Origin: Anthonomus grandis grandis
Taxonomy: Eukaryota; Arthropoda; Insecta; Coleoptera; Curculionidae
NCBI RefSeq assembly: GCF_022605725.1
Contig: NC_065551.1
Coordinates: 22,816,001 to 22,880,000, forward strand
DNA: 64,000 bases
Direction of reading: 5' to 3'
The notes below the pieces were generated by a model, which worked only from the letters and a program-made list of their open reading frames with translations, did not search any database and had not been told where the DNA came from. Both the position numbers and the translations under genes were made by a program. Within the stretch, counting starts at the first letter, position 1. The number at the start of each line of letters is the position of its first letter. Positions 35,336 through 46,825 of this stretch are shown in pieces.

Positions 35336-37602
35336 CCCTGGAACAGCACAGTTATTTTATCTTACGTACACTGCACACTGGGGTCTCGGAAACCCCACCT
35401 ATACAACCAATGTATAAATGTATAAACAATGCATAAAACATTGTTTTATTATCAATAAATGTTTATTAAAAGAAAATTCATAGAAGTACAAAAATAAAAA
35501 TAAAAAATATATGTAGGCAAGTGCCTTCTCTTGCATTTTTTACAAATATGAAGCTATAACAAAAAAACATAGATAAAATATCAACAAAATGTAACTAGTC
35601 TCTCAAAAAACCTTAAAACTAAAGGAAAACCTAAATTTTGTAATAAGAAAAGTATTTTGTTTTCTTAGCCAGGCACTTCAATTTTTGTTCTGACGCTCAC
35701 AACATAGTTCAGCCCTATGCTCCAAACAGTATGGTTTGTGGCACATTGTACAGGCAAAATTTGTTTTTTGATCTTTACCACGTGGACAAAAGCAGCATCT
35801 GACCTTTTTAGGCAAATTAACCTCGAAACGTGCCCTTTGAGGTTCATCTACTCCTAATATTTCGCTTATTTTTAGACAAAGCGAGGTTTGCAAATTGGTA
35901 ACTTGTAAGCGTTCCTTTAGGTGCGGTTCGATTAGTGCCATTGAAAGTTCTTTTAAAAATGTTTTTCTATTGTTTTTTCTTTCTCCTTTCCATTAAGGAT
36001 TTGCAAGTGAAAATAGTACCATAGCATTTATTCCGCTAGCATCCAGTATATTAAAAAACATTCTAAGAGGCCAGCGTCTGGTTTTCCGAGAAGTGGTGTA
36101 AGAGTGACACATCTGATCAAAGGTGTCTGTACCACCTTTGGTTTCATTATAGGAATGTATAAGGTTTGGTTTTCCAGTTACAGTAGTAAGTGACCAAATA
36201 AGAGACCAAATAAGGATGTGCCTACATCTTTTTTCTGTATAAACTTCAGAGGTTTTTGTCTTTTATTTTTTCGCAAAGTTCCAAGGATTGTTAGCTGATA
36301 CTGTTCCAACATTTGTTCACTTAGATGTATTGACGTGAACCAATTATCAATCGTAATGTTACGGTGAGTACCGTGTATTGGTTCAGAAAGTTTCCTAACA
36401 TAATAATATGTAGGTACTGGCTCATTATCCTCAACATTAACTTTTCAAAAGTATGGGATAGCATTGAGCACATAAAATGTTTTTGAATCGTTAGTCATCA
36501 TCACTTTTATTCCGTATTTATCTGGCTTGCTTGCCATGTATATGCGGAATGGACATTTTCCTCGAAAACTCACAAGCTGTTCATCAATGGTGCAGTTCTC
36601 ATAGGGCATATAGTATGATTTGCAGTTATTTATAAAAATATCCCATATTTGTCGAATATGAATGAACTTGTCTACCAGTTGTCTAGCATTTCTGTCCATT
36701 TTATCGTCAAATCTTAGACAAAGAGCTATAAACTGAAATCTTTGCTGGGGCATGGTTGCCCGAAATAGTCCATTGCCGTACTTTATTGACCAAAGTTCAT
36801 CTAAATTACAATTTGAGAGATGTAACGCACTAGCAAGATACAGTAGACCAATGAATGCCTTCAATTCTGTCGTATTAGTTATTTTTTTGTAACTCTGAGG
36901 CAAGCCGCTCTGAGATTTCCTACGACTTTTCTGATTGGTATGCAGTACGATTATGTCCAAAATCTCCTCGGTGAAAAGTAAATTCCATGATTCGACAGGG
37001 CTGTTAACATTTCTTGCCTCTTTCTTTGGGCGAGGCAAATGTAAAACAATATTGTCTCACCTTGGACATCCTTGGCGTGCTGGCGCCTGTGTGGTCCAAC
37101 GATGCCCATTTTTTCCAAGTATACTGACATTTACGGTGACATTTCTTTGTGACGTACTAGGGCCTCCTTGTTCTTCCTCTTCATCTTCACTTTGTTCATT
37201 ATCGGTGTCAAACTGTTGTTCAAGAACATCATTTTCTTCTTCATCTGATAAGTCTCCAAAAATATTTTCAATGATCTCGGTTTGTTCTTCATTTGTCCAC
37301 AGATTTTCAGCTTCAAACTCTAACTCTTTTTCCGTTAACTTACGACGATTTTCTCAACAAAATCACCTCGAAATTTTAACAGTCGTTAACTGCATACTGG
37401 GGTCTGACGTACCCACAGATCCACTAATATCGTAATTGCAAAGTAATAGATTAACGTATTCGGCGTAGCGACTGGCTCTTAACGCGGTCGGCTCTCTACT
37501 AAATTTACGTGAAACGGTTGGTCAAAAAACGCACGCTTGCGTGAGTTACATTGAACAACTTGAGCGCCTGGGTTTTTTAGACCCCACTGTGCAGTTCTAG
37601 GG
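35336..37602 (-). mobile_element. piggyBac-family element (2,267 bp)
   Basis: Both ends are preceded or followed by TTAA (35332-35335 and 37603-37606), the obligatory piggyBac target site. The ends are inverted: CCCTGGAACAGCACAG on the left, CCCTAGAACTGCACAG on the right. The word CTGCAxACTGGGGTCT recurs inside both ends (near 35370 and 37390). The inside carries a minus-strand transposase pseudogene occupying most of the length. Element boundaries are complete but the gene is broken, so it could only be moved in trans. Confidence 0.93.
35678..37365 (-). pseudogene. piggyBac transposase, nearly full-length but broken
   Basis: In order on the minus strand: acidic N-terminal tail (37360-37130, many Glu/Asp); frame change near 37045; then 197 codons (37038-36445) with LFTEEILDIIVLHTNQ, ELKAFIGLLYLASALHLSN, FQFIALCLRFDD and CTIDEQLVSFRGKCPFRIYM (first catalytic Asp). 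A single in-frame TGA follows PYF at 36445. After it the same frame reads NITIDNWFTSIHLSEQMLEQ (second Asp, about 36340). A deletion/frame change precedes GGTDTFDQMCHSYTTSRKTR (third Asp, about 36110). The C-terminal cysteine-rich finger is intact in yet another frame (35941-35678; RCCFCP..K...ACTMCHKPYCLEH). The family excises precisely at TTAA. Here all three Asp residues survive but the frame is broken at least four times. Confidence 0.9.
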
Positions 37603-37606
37603 TTAA

Positions 37607-40600
37607 TATTATTATTTAATTTTATTCTATATTATCTATGGAATTAATGATCCAATTTCTAGAACGTGTAGTCCGTAAAATTCTGGAATTAAAAATTATG
37701 ATATTAACCCGTTTTATGATTCAATTAATATTTTTCTTTTTATAAAATTTATATAAATTGTTGTTATGCGCTATTATACGTTCTCCTTAAGTATCACTTG
37801 TAGATTCCTTTTAACAGCTTTGGCGTTTTTGCTTTGTTGAACATTTATAAAAAGATAAGAGCTTTAAGTCCGCTGTGTTGATCTGTGTCAAAAAATAATT
37901 TATTACTAATTCCTGTTTTTTTTATTTTTTATTTTTTTCATTTTAATTATTTATTTTAGCAAGTAAAATATTCATATCCATATACAAATATAGTTATGGA
38001 ATAAGTGTTACAAATGCTATTAGGGTAAATACAACATTTTGACTTTTAAAAAATATTTAACTGTAGGAAAATATATAGTTCTTGATAATGTAAAAAATTT
38101 GTTATAGATCCTGAACGAGAAAATAGTAAGCAAATTTTAATCAGATAAATTTATTAAATATGAATAGCCTTCTATAAACTTACTCTAACAGCAAAATATT
38201 CACTATTATAATTTTTTAAATTAACATTTTTTCTTGGCCACCTTTATGTCAAAAAAAAATTATGGTATCAGATTGACAGTTCCCGAGATATAGAAATTTT
38301 TAACATAAAACACAACAGCATTGTACTACTTAATCTTTTTATTTGTTTCTCTTCATGGTTACTACCTAAATCATTTTAAGATAGTATCTAAACTTTTTCT
38401 GTGAAATCGTAGCTGTGGGCTTATGTAAGCACGTTATTTTTATATAATTTTGTTAGTCAGTTTTTTTCTTTATGGCTATTTTTGGTCTAACTAGAAGTAT
38501 AATTAGTGGATCTATGTTTAATTGTTTTTACTTTCTAAATGAGGCTTAGGAAAAAGATTATGGAAATATTTGTCTGGTTAATAATTAAATTTGTTTCTTT
38601 TAAGTTACAAGATTTTTAAGTTATTATCTACTTAGAACTTAGGCTAATATAAGGTTAAAAATAATTTTTTAACTAACTGTCTTGTGAGTCCTTATCATTT
38701 ACAATATATTTAATTTGGATAATCGGCTTAAAATTATGACTCGCCTAAGTACTTAGATGACCATCATCATCCCTGTCATTTTTTATGACTATCGAAAACA
38801 TTAGTAAATATAAATTTTTAATGTTTTTTTCTCACTATATAAGCAAATGTTTTCTTCTAATATTAGAATTAGCAAAAAAATTTTAAAAAATATTTATAAT
38901 TTAATCAAACTGTAAAAAAAGGACTGTTGCAACTACGATTTAGACTAAAATTGTAACTGCCCTTTAAATTTATTTTCTATACGTAATTATGATTACTTTG
39001 AATTATTTTTAACGACTATTAATTTTGAGATGTCAAAAACTAAGTAAAGTGTTTACAGTAAGTACATTTTGTTTTTTAAAATATGACCTAAATCTCTTTA
39101 AATAAATTATCGAATATTTCTTTCTTAGCAGTTATTTTTGCCACAGATAAAATCATGCATAACACATATGATATTTGCGTAATACGGTTATTCTCTATAT
39201 TAACTATGAGTTTTATGTTATGATGATTTTGTCTTATCGTTAAACTTGATAATAATAATCATACCTAAGAAGGGCTAAATACGATTTATTTTCTAATTTT
39301 TTGTATTTTTTATCTTGAAATTCCATCCAAATTAGGTAAAAATTAATTTAAACCATCCAACGTTTTGCCAAAAAATGTTACTCTTAGTTAAAAATTTAAC
39401 TTTAAACAGTTATAATGTAATTTTGAATTTTTCCATATTTTATAAAAGCAACCAAATTTTATATATACACTTACAAGCAACCTCGCTTTTTTATTTAAAG
39501 CTGCGTCCTTCTTACCATTAATTTAATATTCCAAACATGTACCTTATTACTTTTTTTCAAATTAAGCTTCTAATAACAGTTATATTGGCATCACCTTTAA
39601 GCTTTTGAGAGGGGGCCCTTTCTAAACTTTTTCTCTTAAAAAATTCACCCTTTTCACTCGTATTTGTCATTCAACCCTTGTAACACTTAGTCGACCGTTT
39701 TTTATCCTTTTTCTCATTTCCGTTCCTTCGCTTTAACGAAATCATGTGCTAATAACTCCCGTGTAATTGTTTTCATTTCCTTGGCGTTTCCTTCAGCTTC
39801 TCTTAACAGCTGGATGCCAAAATTATTCAGTTGCATATTAAATAGTTTTGAACTCATTTAATGTTAAAACTAAATCGTGTAGGTGTAACATGTTTGCTGA
39901 AATTGATTGAGCTTTCTATTTACCAGTTAAGAACTTTGATTTAATTGAAAATTCAATTATTGGAACCAAATATACTCGATATGCGTACTGTATAATACTT
40001 GTTCTTCATTGTGACACAGTTGGGGAGTTACTTCGTTAAAGTTTGGTCCTGAATGAACTTAATTAATTTGAAATGAAGGTAGAATTTAATTAAATTCCTA
40101 TATTAATTGAATCTGCTTTATTACTTAAGATACATAAGTTAGTTTGGAATTCAGGTTGTAACAAAATGATTTATAAAATAATTAAAAATATATTTAATTT
40201 AAAATTTTTAGCATATTTCTATGTAAAAATACCCGTTTGAAAGATAATATTGTTATGAAATGGCTTAGTGACCGGTCAAACTTTAATACCTGAAGTATAG
40301 ACATTAATTCCGTACAGTTCATCGGGCAGCTTAATTGTTCGTCGGACACGATATCCACTAAACTGGTAAAAAATGCTCACCTATTAAAAACTGTCAGATT
40401 AGAGCCAAACTCATTTTTTTCATATTTTTTTCCTTGAAATTGGGCTTCGTAAGCCGCCAAACCTTAATTGATGTATGAATGAGCTTATGAAAAATACGAA
40501 AATAGGAAATATTGATTAAAAAAATTTAAGCTGAATCAGCTTACAATATTTGTCTTATTTTATTACTCATTTATTTTAAAAATTTAGGCCTTGTTCTAGT

Positions 40601-41820
40601 CACAAATTTTTTTTATGTTAATAAATCTCGGTTTTCCTGAAATAAGTCCTAAAAGTAATGTAAAATTTAGGGTACAGAAATATTAAATAAAATATTGTAC
40701 TTGGTATACCGTGTTCATTTCATTTATGATCTATTAAATTTTCGTTACATGGAGCTACAAATGTATATATGCCTCAGTTAAAGGGATTTATTTTCAATCG
40801 TTATTTATTAATTTTATAAACAGCAATGAAGCTAAATATTAGAAATAAATAAATCCCTTTAAAACAAGTAATAAATATTATTCTTATCATTGCAATGTGA
40901 TTTAAATTTTACTTTAAATGCATTTTTAGTATATTCTGAGAGTTTTTTGTGAAATCACATATAAATTCAAAGCGAAATAATTATTAGATTGGTGTACATT
41001 TGTTTATGTTTTCTTCTGTTTTATTTTTCGGGTAGCTTTAATCAAATATTTTAATTTATATATAAATATAGAAAAAATAAATAAATATTGCAAAATATAA
41101 AACAAAACCGTTCGATTTTAATCCAACTTTAAAATTTAAGATAGACATATTAAGGAGAACATATTAAGGATATATTAAACGTACCGAAATTCTAATAGAG
41201 CAAATAAGATTAGCGTGAATTTTAATTAAATTTGCTTAATAAATTTCTATTTTAAATGTTTTAATTTTTACTTAAAGATATTAGTTTTTTTTTAATCTAG
41301 CACTTTTCCATCATATAAACCAAACTATATTAAAAAAATTAATTTGGATTTATATTATTATAATTAAATATTGTATATAAATTAAACTGATATTACCAAT
41401 TATTTTAATAATTAAAAATATAATATTAGGCTGTAAGATCAAGTATGTATTTATTTTTAACAAACAGAAAGAAATTTAAGTTTTAATTTGTGCTAAACTA
41501 ATTGTTCGATTGAATTTTTTATTTTGAGTTTATTAATAAGTTATTTCTAATTTAAAAAAAAAATGTTTAAGATATAAAGGAAACGAAAAAAATTGCTTTA
41601 AAAATGTGAAACAAGGTTTATTGTATTTTATTATAGTAAGTTTATTTCTTATTTTGTTTTTTTTTATATAAAAATATGTAGCTACATATTTTTTTTACTA
41701 TTAAAATTGGCGGAAAATTTGTTCGAATTCCTGTAAAGGGTAAAGGCATACTCTATTAGTATTGAACCTATTCTGAACGTATTTTTGTCAAATATTTGTA
41801 TATTTCTTTTTAACTTAAAA
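37607..41820. other. Gene-free stretch
   Basis: No coding similarity on either strand. 39590-39850 and 40250-40480 are somewhat less AT-rich (CTCCCGTGTAATTG; GTTCGTCGGACACGATATCC) and are the only candidate regulatory islands. The remainder is AT-rich. Confidence 0.4.
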
Positions 41821-41822
41821 TA

Positions 41823-43097
41823 CAGGGTCCGGCGAAATGATCTTCCACATTTTGCGCCGCCACTGAGCCCGAATCACTAAAGAGGGAGCCAGCTTAGCGT
41901 AGTCGGTTGGCTGCGCTCGCCTTGCCATTTCTGTTGTCGCCATGAACTGGACGGGCGAGCATCGTGCCTTCGTTATCGAAACATTTTTCAAAAGTAACGA
42001 AACTGTGATTACGACACAAAGAAATTTTCGTACTCACTTCGCGCTTGGTAGACATAATCCAGTTCCAGATCGCAAAACAATACTGTTGTGGGTTTCAAAT
42101 TTTAGAGCTACAGGTTTAGCATTAAAAAGAAAATTAACTAGACCCAGAAGTGTTCGGACACCTGAAAACATTGCAGCTGTAAGAGAAGCAGTTGACCGAT
42201 CTCCTAGACGTTCAGCTGTTAAACATGCTTCTGCTTTGCGTTTATCAGATCGTTCTGTGAGAAGAATTTTGCACATCGATCTGAAATACCACCCATACAA
42301 AATGATGATCGTACAAGAACTTAGTGAACGGGACTGGGAAAAACGTTCCACAAAATGCGCTTTTAATAATGACTGACGAAGCTCATTTCCATTTGTCTGG
42401 CTGTGTGAATAGGCAGAATTTTCGCTACTGGGCACCAGAAAATCCGCGGCAGCTTCATGAAAGGCCACTTCACAGCCAACGTGTTACCGTTTGGTGTGCT
42501 GTTGGTTCTTTTGGTGTTTGGGTCCCTATTTTTTTGAAGAAGGAGGGGTAACAGTTACCGTAACTGCTAATCGATATATTGACATGCTACGTAATTTTTT
42601 GGAACCAAAACTTAGGGAACTTGAACATCCGGATGTGTGGTTTCAACAGGATAGGGCTACAGCTCATATGGCAAGAAGGACAAGGGACCTGTTAAAGGAA
42701 ATGTTTCCAGGACGCGCAATCTCGTTACGTGGAGACGTTGGGTGGCCTGCGCATTCACCCGATCTTGCCCCATGCGACTTTTTTCTTTGGGGCTACCTAA
42801 AAGAGAAGGTTTTTCAACATCATCCTTGAACCATTGACGAATTGAAAGCAGCAATACGCCAAGAAATTACAGAATTATCGCCTCAAATTACTGCTTGAGT
42901 AATGGAAACTTTCAGAAATCAGCTTGAATGTGTGTCGAAAGAAATGGTCGCCACTTGGACTCTGTAATTTTCAAAACCTAATAAAAACAAAATGGCATAC
43001 CATATATTTTTAGTTAATAAAAATAAAATATAAATAGCATTTACATTGGCGTTTTTATTAAAAATCAAAATGTGGCAGATCATTTCACCGGTCCCTG
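41823..43097 (+). mobile_element. Tc1/mariner-superfamily element, DD41D spacing (copy 1, 1,275 bp)
   Basis: Terminal inverted repeats of about 32 bp start CAGGGTCCGGCGAAATGATC at 41823 and, inverted, CAGGGACCGGTGAAATGATC ending at 43097. They differ at only three or four positions. TA flanks both ends (41821-41822 and 43098-43099), the family's target duplication. One transposase gene fills the element. Crisp ends and long matching repeats suggest insertion that is not very old. Confidence 0.95.
41942..42967 (+). pseudogene. DUF4817-type transposase, frameshifted (copy 1)
   Basis: Start ATG at 41942 (MNWTGEHRAFVIETFFKSNE) opens a DUF4817-like helix-turn-helix region (to residue ~70) and a second helix-turn-helix (SDRSVRRILHIDLKYHPYK). 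The frame then shifts near 42330-42345, giving ALLIMTDEAHFHLSGCVNRQ (first Asp, 42370), and shifts back near 42540, giving WFQQDRATAHMARRT (second Asp, 42650) and HSPDLAPCDFFLWGYLKEKV (third Asp, 42775). Between the second and third Asp there are 41 residues, the spacing of DD41D families (such as rosa), not the 34 of classical mariner. Two in-frame TGA codons (42829 and 42896) precede the natural end WTL-stop at 42965-42967. The enzyme would bind the inverted repeats and cut at TA; this copy cannot make it. Confidence 0.9.
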
Positions 43098-43951
43098 TAC
43101 CTTTAAAAATTATTGCATGAATTCTTTATCCAATTACTCAGATAAAGTAAAAATTTCAATATTTTTTTTTCCAAAGGACTAAATTCGAATAATGTCGGAA
43201 CTCGAAACGTAAAAACTTATTATTTTTTAAATAACTTTATTTTTCAATTCCTTTCTGAGCAAATAGTTATTACAATTCTAAATTAAACTATTAAAGTCAT
43301 TAAAATTAAAAAACTCTTTTGATTTACGTTCTAATGTTATTTTATCCAATTTCACAAATATTAATAATAAGTACATATTTAGTATAAGTACTACATTTAG
43401 ATATAATATATTATAGCGATAAGAGTATAAAATGCACTTAAATATGGAAATAACTAAATTTAAAATTATAGAACATTTGTTGGAAGGAAATTATAATAAT
43501 GATTTTTAAATGTAACACAGATTAGCATAATATTTTCACATTAAATAACACGTATGTTTTTTCATGTGTTCATAAGTGTCTTTTCATTTAAGGTATTTTA
43601 CTTAAAATGAGGTCTGATGATGCTGTAAGGCGAAACTTGTAGCCTGACTAATAAACACTACATTTGTGAGACTTTGATTTCGAGTTTATTTTCCTCCTTG
43701 ATTTAATATAGGGCGTTCCATTGAAATCAGCAGGTTGACATCTACGTGCGGTATTATAAATCTGTCAAAGTATTTTAGTATTGTGTTTTTTATTGACTTT
43801 TCCATGGTGCCAAATTTTTAAAACTTTTTTTTTTAGTTTAATCAGTCTGGCTAAGCAAATAAGAGCTAATAGCTATTTTTGTCATTTTTATTTTCTAGTT
43901 TCTATTGGTTTTTTTGGCATTGTTCCCTGCTTTTAATGACGTATAAAAATA
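43098..43951. other. Spacer between two DD41D-type elements
   Basis: 850 bp of AT-rich DNA without a gene. At 43612-43639 it carries TCTGATGATGC...GGCGAAAC, followed by AATAAACACTAC, related in layout to the dispersed repeat at 20205. Confidence 0.45.
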
Positions 43952-45274
43952 CAGGGTGATTTTCAACCTATGCGCATAAACTTGGGAAATGGTAGATGAA
44001 GATCAATAATGAGTAATAATGAGAAAAAAATGTAGTAAAATATTTTTGGTTTCCAAAATAGATTTAAACAAATGTCAACAGAACGTGTATCAGACGAACT
44101 TATTTTGTTTATTAATAACTAATAGTAAACAAGTCATAATGTTTGGAATTTGTTGTTTGGAATCTTTAGCAGTACTTAGTTTGTTGGTGGCTGTGATCGT
44201 TTTCGATCGTTATTTTTACACGATCAAAATAAAAGCGTCAAATGTAATGGCGCACATTTTTACAAACGAAGAACTTATCGACATGGTTTTGGTTTATGGA
44301 GAAACGCATCAGAATGCAGTGGCAGCAGCTGATCTGTATGCCCAAATATTTCCCCGAAGATATTATTCGAGACGTGGGGCTTTCTTACGTGTTATTCAGT
44401 GGGGTAGAGAAACTAGCAATTTGCGGCCGCGGTCTGGACAAGATGGAGGAGCTATTAGACCTAGGCACATTCTAAATCTGGAGGAGGATATTTTAGAAGT
44501 TATCGAAGAACAAGAGGCAAATTTTACGCGCAATGGAATTTTCAACTTTCATAGCACTTATTACTGGGCTTTGGAAAATCCGCATATTACACGGAGAACA
44601 TACTTTCAATAACGTTTTTCTGTAAATGTATGGGCTAGAATTCTGAACAAGATGCTCATCGGACCTTTTATTCTGCAAAATCGTTTGACTGCTGCTCGGT
44701 ATTTAGAATTTTTGCGCAACAATTTACCAATGCTTCTTGAAAATGTGAATCTCACCGTTAGGCAGAACATGTGGTTTCTTCATGATGGTGCCACCACATT
44801 TTTCACGACCAGGGCGACAACATTTAGGTCGTGTATTTCCCGGACGATGGATAGGCCGTGATGATCCAGTTGGGTGGCCCCCTTGCTCGCCTAACCTTAA
44901 TCCATTAGACTTTTATTTGTGCGGTCATATGAAAACAATGGTGTATGTAAACGAAGTTGATACTGAGCAAGAGCGTCGACATCGCTTAAACGCTGCCTGT
45001 GACGCAATTCGCCAACAGCCTGGTTTGGCCCGTGCATGTACGTCTTAATGGATTCGACGAGCTCGAGGCTGTATCGAAAATAATGGAAACAACTTCGAAC
45101 AGTTGCTTTAAATTAGTTTAAATTATACACGTTAGAAAATATACGTTTTTTATTTAAAAAAATATGGATATCTCCAAAATTAAAAATATTTTAATTTTTT
45201 TTTTCATTATTACTAATTATTACTCATCAGCTATCATTTCCCAAGTTTATGCGCATAGGTTGAAAATCACCCTG
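43952..45274 (+). mobile_element. Tc1/mariner-superfamily element, DD41D spacing (copy 2, 1,323 bp)
   Basis: Inverted repeats begin CAGGGTGATTTTCAACCTAT at 43952 and match the inverted right end (to 45274) perfectly for about 40 bp, then with gaps for another 30. TA flanks both ends (43950-43951 and 45275-45276). It lies only 854 bp right of copy 1 and in the same orientation, but the termini beyond CAGGGT differ, so these are separate families rather than a duplication. Confidence 0.95.
44247..45111 (+). pseudogene. DUF4817-type transposase, deleted and frameshifted (copy 2)
   Basis: The likely start is ATG 44247 (MAHIFTNEELIDMVLVYGE); the upstream in-frame ATG at 44019 adds a non-conserved lysine- and hydrophobic-rich lead and lies close to the inverted repeat, so is less likely. 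The DUF4817-like region (VAAADLYAQIFPRRYYSRRG) runs to EDILEVIEEQ. It joins directly to EANFTRNGIFNFHSTYYWAL, so the second helix-turn-helix, the HPY linker and the first catalytic Asp are deleted in frame. A TAA follows TYFQ (44610). The frame then gives RQNMWFLHDGATTFF (second Asp, 44785), shifts near 44800-44830, and gives PGRWIGRD, NLNPLDFYLCGHMKTMVY (third Asp, 44910) and NNGNNFEQLL-stop. Second-to-third Asp spacing is 41 after allowing for the shift. Inactive. Confidence 0.9.
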
Positions 45275-45276
45275 TA

Positions 45277-46825
45277 GACATAGTTCTTTTAAGTTTTTGA
45301 AGCAATCCGTTGAAAAAGGTAAATCACAAGTAAACGCTTTCTAGCCGATTTTAAGAAAAGTAATTTAACAATTTTTTTAGACAGAAAAAATAAAGAAACA
45401 AAGGACTTTTACCCCATAATTATTTCAAAAAATCGGTTAAGTCTGTACCGATTATCAGCTGTTTTTAAATTTCAAGATAAAAACAACTCCTTACCACTTT
45501 ATTTGATATATAATTTTAATAAATTTTTTTAAGAGATTCTAGAGAGAAAGTTAGATGAGAAGAGAATATTAATATAATATATTGACACATACACGTCATT
45601 AGACGTTTTTTGGCAAAACTGCAATTTTAAGATTTAAAGGAACTGCAACGCCCTTTATCGGCTGACCAATGAAAATAATTTTTCGCCATTTTTTTTGAGC
45701 CACTTTTATAACAATTTATTTTTTCAAGGCGCTATGAATAATAGAATATATCGCCGACGTCCATCTTGATTTAATATCCAAAAGACCTGCTAAAATGGCA
45801 TTTCTTTTTGTTTTATTCTTATCCCCAATACCCTCACTTTTATTTAGAATAGCCCTTTTATATAAAGCATCCATTTCTAGTATCATTTTCATAATATCAA
45901 AAGTTATCCCTTTTTATTCACATATTTGTTTCTCAATAATTCTGGAACATATCTTAAAGTATATTCGATCTTAAATATTTTTAATATCTGTAATAAATGT
46001 ATCAGTCAATAAGTTAATAGCGAAAATAATCTTATTCCAGTTAATGCGAAGCAGTCATTTTTAGGCCCTTCTAAAACAGTTATATTTTTAATTTTTTTTT
46101 GATATTTTATTATATTGACCATTTTTTTTTTAACCAGATTTCAGTGCCCACTTATTTTGGGTGTAAGATGTTGGGCATTATGATTAAATTAATTAACGTC
46201 TTACCTTTAGAAACCATTTTGGTAAGCGTTTTAACAAGTTGCATAACATTTCTTTAAAAAAAAGTCATTCTTTACTTTAATTTTTATATCTTTATTAAAA
46301 AAAATGACATTAACATAAATATCTATAAAAAATATAAAAAGGTATAATACAAGCACTAAAATAATAAATGCATTTAAACGTAATTAAAGTAATTACATAT
46401 GTACAACTAACCTAAATAATTGCAAAGTCAGTTCACTATTTAAAGAAAAAAAAAATGATTTATTTTATGGATCTAAATACAATATTTAACGTAAAGTGTA
46501 TTTTTGCATCCTTTTATATCGAAAAGCAAGCAAAGTTAATCTTGTTAAATAAATCCCTAAGAAAGCCCCAAGAATCAATGCTCAAAACTTATACATTCTA
46601 AGGAACTTTTTTAAAAGAAATTTAAAACCATTTGTTCTGAAATCTCGTACCTTCCCTACAAGGACAATAACTCAGTTATTGTTTATTGTTGTTAAAATCC
46701 ATTTACAATCTATGTACAATACACTTTCGCTTGAAGCAAAAAATAAATAAGCCCTTGCGGCACATCGAATTGTTCATATCCGCACTTATTTTTGGCAAGT
46801 TCTTTCACTGGTATCTTACGTTATT
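45277..46825. other. Noncoding; includes 3' flank of the minus-strand gene
   Basis: No coding similarity. On the minus strand this follows the stop codon at 46828-46826 and must hold the 3' untranslated region. AATAAA signals on that strand occur at 46687-46682 and 46464-46459, among others, so the poly-A site cannot be fixed. Confidence 0.4.

Noticed and set aside
36935..37435. 166-codon plus-strand Ser-rich frame
   Set aside because: Antisense shadow of the piggyBac acidic N-terminus on the minus strand.
42034..42468. 144-codon minus-strand frame
   Set aside because: Antisense shadow of the transposase in copy 1.
43612..43640. Active hammerhead ribozyme
   Set aside because: CTGATGA and GAAAC are present, but the intervening bases do not form a convincing helix II and helices I and III were not found.
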